From: Ruminococcaceae bacterium UBA6855
Lineage (GTDB): Bacteria > Bacillota > Clostridia > Oscillospirales > Acutalibacteraceae
Length of the DNA stretch: 18,263 nt
Direction: 5' to 3'
NCBI GenBank assembly: GCA_002451755.1
Contig: DKDF01000028.1
Span: 1,350 to 19,612 of the forward strand
A program made the translations under genes and the position numbers. Below, one piece after another: positions 12,878-18,263 of this stretch. Below the pieces are notes generated by a model. It had not been told where the DNA came from. It saw only the letters and a list, made by a program, of their open reading frames with translations, and did no database searches. Every line of letters starts with the position of its first letter. The first letter of the stretch is position 1.

Positions 12878-15085
12878 TCAGTCCATCCTTTCCGTCAAAA
12901 TTCTGCCCGACGGGAACACCGTGATTCTGATGTTTCCCTGCCCTCCCGTCGCGTATGCGTCCGCACCGAGGGACAGCAATTTGCCCATGACCGCAGGCGC
13001 TCTGTCGGCATCCGCCGAGAGCACGGTCAAATTATAGTTTCCCGGGGAAATGCCCTGCGGCAGATTCTCCCGCAAAACGAGAATATCCCCTTTTGTATCC
13101 GGCGCATAAGACGGTCTGAAAACAATGACCGCGTCAGCGCCGCCCATGCTGAGCACCGCCGTGCTCGTTTTATTCGTTGTTTTATATCTCAATTCCGCGC
13201 TGCCGATGTTTATATCTGCGGCAGGCGCGAGGTTATAATTTTCTGTTTTAAGTATTTCATTGAGGTCGGCATCAGTCTCGCCGGCAAGAATGAACCCCGG
13301 CGAAAAAGTGTCGATAACATCGAGCGCGAGTGAGCTTTCGCCCTCAGATACGCGCGGGATAAGAAGAAAATCGAGATTATCCGCGCCGACGCTGTCCATT
13401 GCGGATTCTATATTAGAGAGAGCATAGTAGCTGTCCCCTCCGCAGCCGAGCAGGGCGGTTTTGCCGCCGGAGCTGACGACAATTGCAGAGCCGTTGCCGA
13501 CATCCGCCACGGTTATGACGGTTGCCGCGCGGGAAAGTGCAGAAGAACCGACGCACACACCCGCGAAGGTGAGCGTGCATATCAAAACTGCTGCGCGGAC
13601 GGTATTGCGCCTCGAAAATTTATAAATGAGTACAGCCGCCGCAAGGACGATAAAAATCAAAACGAGCCACAGCGGAAACAAAAAAGACGATGCGTTTAAA
13701 GACGAATGAGGAACCGCCGCGAGCGACTTCGATGAATTGATAAGAAAAGATGCGCACACACCGGACAGATCCGCAAGACCCGCCGTTATCACGCGCAAAA
13801 ATGAAAACTTCGCGGTGAGAGCAGTAAGCCCCGAGAGGATCATACACGCCGATGCGGGAAGATCGGAAATCAGATTAGCCGGGATCGCGATAAGCGACAC
13901 TTTGCCGAGGTCGAGTATCATAACAGGCAGAGTGAACGCACAGGCAAGCACGGTGCTTCGGACAGAGCCGAAAATAAACTCACAGACGCGCCTTGCATAT
14001 TTATTTCTGACGCGCGCGATATACGGATTCAGAGGAAAATCAATATTGCCGTAGCCGACAATTATACCGAGAGTCGAGAGAAACGAGAGGCGCAGTCCGA
14101 GGCTCATCACGCAATACGGATTGACAAAGCACAGAATAACAAGCGCGATGCCGAGGGAATTGAGCGAATCCGACTGCCTTGAAAGCAGCGTTCCGAGGAG
14201 CATAACGAGCATCATGAAGCCCGCACGCATGACGGAATATGTGAAGCCAGAGACCGCCATAAAAATTATAACAAATGCCGCCGAAATAATTGCTCCCGCT
14301 CTGCGTCTGAGCCTGAAAACATCGAAAATTTTCAGAATGAACAGACACCAGATCGAAAGATGCAGACCCGAAACGGCTATCAGATGCGATATTCCCGCGG
14401 ACGAAAACGAATCCGAAACGCTCTTCGGCAGATCTGATTTGTCGCCTATCAGAAGTGCCGTTGCAAGCGCTCCGCGTTCACCGGGGATAAGGCGCGAAAC
14501 CGTACTCTTGATATAAGCGCGCATCGCGAGCGGATAATAGCCTATCGGTCTGCGCTCCGGCCGTGATATATTTATATCGCCCTTTGCGTATCCGCCCATA
14601 AAGACATTTTCGGACAGATAGTAGTTTCTCGCGTCGCGAGTCTTGCCGATATCGTAGAGCTGCAAATCGCCCTCGACAGTATCATACGGCTTGAAACCAA
14701 GGCGCGATTTTGAAGATAGGCGTATGTTCAGCTTATATTCTTCGCCGTCTATCTCGGAGGTTTTAAGCTCTGTGTAATATCTTTCGCCGCTCTGTTCCTC
14801 GAGCGAGACAACGCTCGCTTTCACGGTATGCACGCCGTCGTTGAAACGCTCTGACGCCTCATCCGGAACAAGTGCGGCGGCAAAAGACAAAAGGACTGCA
14901 ACGACCGCCGTTATACACGCAGTCGGGATTACAAAGTCACGCCGAACGCTCTTGAAGAACAGAGAAAAGATAAAGGCGGCAGCTGCTGCCGAAAGGATAA
15001 CGACTGCCGCCTTCTGACCGAGTTCAAAGACAAGAGCCAGCGTAAAGAACATTGTAAAACCGATAACCGTGAACGGGCGCGCCAT
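12878..15085 (-). CDS. comEC: ComEC/Rec2-type DNA uptake channel with degenerate metallo-beta-lactamase domain
   Basis: This 735-aa polytopic membrane protein belongs to the family carrying single-stranded DNA into the cell during competence. Order: N-terminal membrane segments and an OB-like DUF4131 region (about 1-175), the Competence domain (about 205-475) with ALLIGDKSDLP and GISHLIAVSGLHLSI, then a C-terminal metallo-beta-lactamase-like region (about 520-735) opening with VADVGNGSAIVV. In intact homologues the strand after LDYL carries the HxHxDH metal motif. Here the same place reads LDFLLIPRVSEGESS (571-585), so the metal-binding His and Asp are missing, and the usual aspartate of the LIDxG strand is a Gly-Cys. 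The nuclease-like activity is probably absent while the channel part looks intact. GGAG lies 9 bases before the ATG. Confidence 0.9.
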   Translation of the reverse strand: MARPFTVIGFTMFFTLALVFELGQKAAVVILSAAAAAFIFSLFFKSVRRDFVIPTACITAVVAVLLSFAAALVPDEASERFNDGVHTVKASVVSLEEQSGERYYTELKTSEIDGEEYKLNIRLSSKSRLGFKPYDTVEGDLQLYDIGKTRDARNYYLSENVFMGGYAKGDINISRPERRPIGYYPLAMRAYIKSTVSRLIPGERGALATALLIGDKSDLPKSVSDSFSSAGISHLIAVSGLHLSIWCLFILKIFDVFRLRRRAGAIISAAFVIIFMAVSGFTYSVMRAGFMMLVMLLGTLLSRQSDSLNSLGIALVILCFVNPYCVMSLGLRLSFLSTLGIIVGYGNIDFPLNPYIARVRNKYARRVCEFIFGSVRSTVLACAFTLPVMILDLGKVSLIAIPANLISDLPASACMILSGLTALTAKFSFLRVITAGLADLSGVCASFLINSSKSLAAVPHSSLNASSFLFPLWLVLIFIVLAAAVLIYKFSRRNTVRAAVLICTLTFAGVCVGSSALSRAATVITVADVGNGSAIVVSSGGKTALLGCGGDSYYALSNIESAMDSVGADNLDFLLIPRVSEGESSLALDVIDTFSPGFILAGETDADLNEILKTENYNLAPAADINIGSAELRYKTTNKTSTAVLSMGGADAVIVFRPSYAPDTKGDILVLRENLPQGISPGNYNLTVLSADADRAPAVMGKLLSLGADAYATGGQGNIRITVFPSGRILTERMD

Positions 15086-15100
15086 TTCTCAAATCTCCGT

Positions 15101-15640
15101 TTATTTGAAGAAAAGAGGAAGCTTCTCGAGGAACACGATATCGTCGCGCTCCGCCGCATCGCCCTCTGCGAGAACTGCCGCTTTGGCGACTATGTTCGCA
15201 TCGAACTTATCGGCGAGGGCAACGACTGCCGCGAGGGATTCGCCGGTGCTGATAACATCGTCAACGATAAGCACTTTCTTGCCGCGAAGCTGATCTCCGT
15301 CCTCTCTGCCGAGAAGAAGAGTCTGCTCTGCATCGGTGGTTATCGAACGCACGCTGACGCAGACGGGGTCGGTCATATAGACCTTCGGCTTCTTGCGGGC
15401 GACAAAATATTTCTTGCCGCTCTGTCTGGACATCTCATAGGCAAGCGGAATGCTCTTCGCCTCGGGAGTGAGAATATAATCAAACTCCGGGCACTTCTTG
15501 AGCAGCTCTTCCGCCGCTTTAACGGTGACTTCAACATCACCGAAAAGGATGAATGCCGCGATATCGAGCTTGTCGCTGACCGGGCAGAGAGGAAGCTCTC
15601 TCTTCACGCCTGCGATCTCCATTGTATAGGTCTTTGCCAA
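15101..15640 (-). CDS. Phosphoribosyltransferase, adenine phosphoribosyltransferase-like
   Basis: This 179-aa type I phosphoribosyltransferase has the PRPP-binding motif KVLIVDDVISTGES near its centre-right, preceded by TPEAKSIPLAYEMSRQSGKKYFVARKK, which resembles the apt family. It would join a purine base to PRPP; the exact base is not proven. The start is the TTG at 15638-15640, because AGGAG lies 9 bases upstream and homologues I recall begin MAKTYT. An ATG three codons earlier abuts that site and is unlikely. The frame stays open upstream into the HIT gene, but only by overlap. It is 15 bases before comEC and 37 after the HIT gene. Confidence 0.85.
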   Translation of the reverse strand: MAKTYTMEIAGVKRELPLCPVSDKLDIAAFILFGDVEVTVKAAEELLKKCPEFDYILTPEAKSIPLAYEMSRQSGKKYFVARKKPKVYMTDPVCVSVRSITTDAEQTLLLGREDGDQLRGKKVLIVDDVISTGESLAAVVALADKFDANIVAKAAVLAEGDAAERDDIVFLEKLPLFFK

Positions 15641-15677
15641 AATAAACATCTCCTGAATATTAATATGGTCTTTTTTA

Positions 15678-16019
15678 TCAGCCTGCCGGCCAGCCGAAAT
15701 CTCTGCCGCCGAGCATATGGAAGTGCAGGTGTTTGACGGTCTGACCCGCACAGTCGCCGCAGTTGTTGACGATTCTGAAGCCGTCCTTGAGATCGAACTG
15801 CTTTGCTATCTTCGCCGCCGCCTCGAACACTTTCGAGACGACCGCGCTGTTCTCCGGGGTTATCTCGGCAGCGCTCTTTATATGCTGCTTCGGGATAATG
15901 AGAATATGGAAAGGAGCCTGCGGCTCGAGGTCATAGAACGCGAGAACATCGTCGTCCTCATAGACTTTTTTTGAGGGTATCTCGCCCTTTATTATTTTGC
16001 AAAAAATACAGTCATCCAT
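15678..16019 (-). CDS. HIT family nucleotide hydrolase (HinT-like)
   Basis: This 113-aa protein begins MDDCIFCKIIKGEIPS, the typical start of the histidine-triad family, with the Cys pair of the zinc-type subgroup. It carries the triad HLHFHML after GQTVK, which gives H-x-H-x-H at the catalytic site, and ends shortly afterwards. These enzymes hydrolyse nucleoside phosphoramidates and acyl- or aminoacyl-adenylates. The position after alaS may therefore reflect removal of alanyl-adenylate, which is inference. The ATG at 16017-16019 follows GGAGG by 10 bases; the frame is open a few codons further upstream without a better site. Confidence 0.95.
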   Translation of the reverse strand: MDDCIFCKIIKGEIPSKKVYEDDDVLAFYDLEPQAPFHILIIPKQHIKSAAEITPENSAVVSKVFEAAAKIAKQFDLKDGFRIVNNCGDCAGQTVKHLHFHMLGGRDFGWPAG

Positions 16020-16052
16020 TTTCAGAAAACCTCCGTATTGCAATTGCTTATT

Positions 16053-16076
16053 CCGCCGGCCGGGAAAGACCGGCGG
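16053..16076 (-). other. GC-rich hairpin between alaS and the HIT gene
   Basis: CCGCCGGTC and GGCCGGCGG pair over 9 bp in the minus-strand transcript with one G-U, which would be a C-A mismatch on the plus strand; the loop is 6 bases. No U tract follows, so this is not a standard terminator. It may act as a weak attenuator or as an RNA stability or processing element at the alaS 3' end. Confidence 0.5.
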
Positions 16077-16086
16077 AGCTGTAAAT

Positions 16087-18263
16087 TTATTTTAACATGG
16101 CGCTAACGATAGAGTCAACCGCTGCGAGAGCCTCGTCCGCCTTGGAAGCGTCCTTGGCGCCCGCCATTGCGCTGTCCGGCTTGCCGCCGCCCGAGCCGCC
16201 TGCTATCTTTGCGGTCTCGCGGACGATATTGCCGGCGTGAGCGCCGAGTTTTATCGCATCGGCACCGCAGGCGCAGGCGAAGTTCAGAGTGCCCTTTTCT
16301 TTGTTGACGCCCGCAAAGACTGCAACGATATCCGCGCCGTTGTCACGGGCGGTGTCGCACATAGAGCGAAGCTCACCGGGGTTGGAAACTTCGACCTCGG
16401 CGGTGATAAGTCTGACGCCGCCGACCTGTCTTGCGCTGTCCATAAGGCTGCCCGCCTTGAGAGCGGATATCTCGCTGCGAAGCTCCGCAAGCTCTCTGTC
16501 CTTTGCTTTGACTTCGGCAGAGAGAGTCGCCGCGCGCTTATCAAGCTCCGCGACATTGCCAAGCTTCATCGCCGCCGCTGCAGACTGCATGATGCGCTCG
16601 TCGTTTTCTATATGCTTAAGCACTCCGAAGCCGGTGACGGCGGTTATACGCCTGATTCCCGCGGCAACAGAGGACTCGGACACAATCTTGAACAGACCGA
16701 GCTTCGCGGTGTTGTCCGCATGGGTGCCGCCGCACAGCTCAACGGAGAAATCGCCCGCGCTGACAACGCGCACGACATCGCCGTACTTCTCGCCGAACAG
16801 AGCCATTGCGCCGAGCTTCTTCGCCTCTTCAATAGGCATCTCGCGGGTCTCAACGGGGATGCCCTTGAGAATAACCTCGTTGACCTCGCGCTCTATCGCC
16901 TTGAGCTCATCGCCCGAGAGAGCGGAGAAATGAGTAAAGTCGAAGCGCATCTCCTCGCTGTTGACAAGCTGTCCCGCCTGCTCAACATGGCTGCCGAGGT
17001 GCTTTCTGAGAGCCGCCTGTAGCAGATGAGCCGCAGTGTGGTTGCGGCGGGTCGCCTCGCGCTTTTCAACATCTATCTGAGCGTGGACCTTATCGCCGAG
17101 AGCGATGCTGTCGCCGCTTATAAATCTTGCAATGTGGAGCACCACGCCGTCGGGAGTCTTGCCGGTCGCGGTAACCTCGAGAGTCGCATTATCGGTCTTG
17201 ATAACGCCGGTGTCGCCCGCCTGTCCGCCGCTCTCGCCGTAGAACGGAGTCTTATTGAGGACAATAACAACTTCGGAATCGGAAGTTGCGAACTCGTCGC
17301 GCTCGCCGTTTGTGACTATTGCCTTTATCTCAGCGTCGCAGGAATAATCGGTATAGCCGACGAACTCGGTCGCGCCGACATCCTTGAATGAAATGTTGCT
17401 GTCTTTCCACGCCTGAGCTCCGGCATCCTTGCGCGCCGCACGCGCCGCCGCTCTGCTCTGGGCATAGAGGCGGTCATACTCGTCGATATCGACGCTCATT
17501 CCGCGCTCTTCGAGCAGCTCTTTTGTCAGGTCTATCGGGAAGCCGAATGTATCCTGAAGCTTGAACGCATCTGCGCCGCTGAGCACCTTGGAATCGCTCT
17601 GAGCGATAATATTCTCAAGTAGGTTGAGACCTGTGTCTATAGTTTTATTGAAGCTCTCCTCCTCAGCCTTGATGACCTTTACAATAAGGTCGTGCTTCTC
17701 GACGAGGTTCGGATAAGCGGTTGCATTCTCTTTGATAACGGTCTCGCACACTTTGTAGAGGAAAGTGCCGTCGATGCCTAAGAGTCTGCCGTGGCGAGCC
17801 GCTCTTCTGAGCAGGCGGCGAAGGACATATCCTCTGCCCTCATTTGAAGGCATAACACCGTCGCCGATCATGAAAGTGGTGCTTCTGATATGGTCGGTGA
17901 TAACACGCAGGGAGACATCCTTTTTCTCGTCCTCGTGATACTTGACGCCCGCTATCTGCATGATGTGCTTCATGATATTCTGGACGGTGTCGACCTCGAA
18001 GAGGTTGTCCACGCCCTGCATGATGCAGGCGAGGCGCTCAAGACCCATACCGGTGTCGATATTGCAGCTCTTGAGGCGGGTATAGTTATTGTTGCCGTCG
18101 TTGTCAAACTGAGTGAAAACGAGGTTCCAGAACTCAACATATCTGTCGCAGTCGCAGCCGACTCCGCAGGTCGGAGAGCCGCAGCCGTACTTCTCGCCGC
18201 GGTCGAAATAGAGCTCTGAGCAAGGACCGCAGGGGCCTGCGCCGTGCTCCCAGAAGTTATCCT
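16087..18263 (-). CDS. alaS: Alanyl-tRNA synthetase (5' end beyond window)
   Basis: The frame is open to the window edge, giving 724 residues of an expected 870-880. Roughly the first 150 residues, with the class II motif 1 region, are missing. Visible at the start is GPCGPCSELYFDRGEKYGCG, then the Cys-rich GVGCDCDRYVEFWNLVFTQF of the aminoacylation core. The editing domain carries the zinc motifs HTAAH (His codons at 17038-17040 and 17026-17028) and CGGTH (Cys codon at 16732-16734), used to remove mischarged Ser and Gly. The C-terminal DHHA1-type domain ends with the glycine-rich GGSGGGKPDSAMAGAK. It is the first known member of the minus-strand run. Any T-box upstream lies outside the window. 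Confidence 0.97.
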   Translation of the reverse strand, partial: DNFWEHGAGPCGPCSELYFDRGEKYGCGSPTCGVGCDCDRYVEFWNLVFTQFDNDGNNNYTRLKSCNIDTGMGLERLACIMQGVDNLFEVDTVQNIMKHIMQIAGVKYHEDEKKDVSLRVITDHIRSTTFMIGDGVMPSNEGRGYVLRRLLRRAARHGRLLGIDGTFLYKVCETVIKENATAYPNLVEKHDLIVKVIKAEEESFNKTIDTGLNLLENIIAQSDSKVLSGADAFKLQDTFGFPIDLTKELLEERGMSVDIDEYDRLYAQSRAAARAARKDAGAQAWKDSNISFKDVGATEFVGYTDYSCDAEIKAIVTNGERDEFATSDSEVVIVLNKTPFYGESGGQAGDTGVIKTDNATLEVTATGKTPDGVVLHIARFISGDSIALGDKVHAQIDVEKREATRRNHTAAHLLQAALRKHLGSHVEQAGQLVNSEEMRFDFTHFSALSGDELKAIEREVNEVILKGIPVETREMPIEEAKKLGAMALFGEKYGDVVRVVSAGDFSVELCGGTHADNTAKLGLFKIVSESSVAAGIRRITAVTGFGVLKHIENDERIMQSAAAAMKLGNVAELDKRAATLSAEVKAKDRELAELRSEISALKAGSLMDSARQVGGVRLITAEVEVSNPGELRSMCDTARDNGADIVAVFAGVNKEKGTLNFACACGADAIKLGAHAGNIVRETAKIAGGSGGGKPDSAMAGAKDASKADEALAAVDSIVSAMLK

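Noticed and set aside
12461..13333. Plus-strand frame of 290 codons across the holA-comEC junction
   Set aside because: It is antisense to two recognised genes and has no family resemblance.
15641..15751. Longer N-terminus for the phosphoribosyltransferase
   Set aside because: It overlaps the HIT gene and lacks a ribosome binding site; AGGAG plus TTG at 15640 gives the expected start.
16237..17022. Plus-strand frame of 261 codons opposite alaS
   Set aside because: It is antisense to well-conserved alaS motifs.

Overview
The window looks like a chromosomal segment of a Gram-positive Bacillota, class Clostridia, perhaps an Oscillospirales-type gut bacterium (lineage is inference). The grounds are a T-box leader on pheST, an IreB homologue, the CdaA/CdaR pair, an RNase M5, strong GGAGG-type ribosome binding sites and intrinsic terminators. 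Most genes are conserved core genes. The accessory part is the left end, about 1-2650.

Layout. (1) 1-174 (+): the C-terminal tail of an Asp-rich protein cut by the window edge, followed by a strong terminator. (2) 447-2643 (-): an isolated prophage scrap. In transcription order it holds a minor capsid (MuF-like) protein carrying an extra C-terminal domain that looks like a polymorphic-toxin tip, a 102-aa protein overlapping it by 4 bases that is placed like an immunity protein, a terminator, and the N-terminal part of a capsid scaffold protein. No terminase, portal, major capsid, tail or integrase gene is present. (3) 2802-3932 (+): a rhodanese domain fused to a TtcA-type PP-loop tRNA thiolase. 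(4) 3951-7771 (+): promoter, Phe-specific T-box, pheS and pheT. (5) 7791-8453 (+): promoter, ireB, a small uncharacterised gene and a terminator. (6) 8473-8501: a hairpin able to terminate transcription from both sides of a convergent junction. (7) 8510-18263 (-): a long run in transcription order alaS (5' end beyond the window), HIT protein, apt-like phosphoribosyltransferase, comEC, holA, rnmV, ispF, then a separate promoter and cdaA-cdaR.

How the genes work together. The minus-strand run is mainly housekeeping with close or overlapping junctions: comEC/holA abut, rnmV/ispF share TAATG, and cdaA/cdaR share ATGA. The cdaA-cdaR pair makes and tunes c-di-AMP and has its own promoter just after the ispF stop codon. 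The most interesting region is the capsid-protein/toxin-tip plus putative immunity pair. Its extra domain has a His and a Cys at the ends of two predicted beta strands, as in caspase-like (clan CD) cysteine peptidases. Other points of note are a ComEC whose metallo-beta-lactamase-like domain lacks the His-rich metal motif, and the rhodanese-TtcA fusion.
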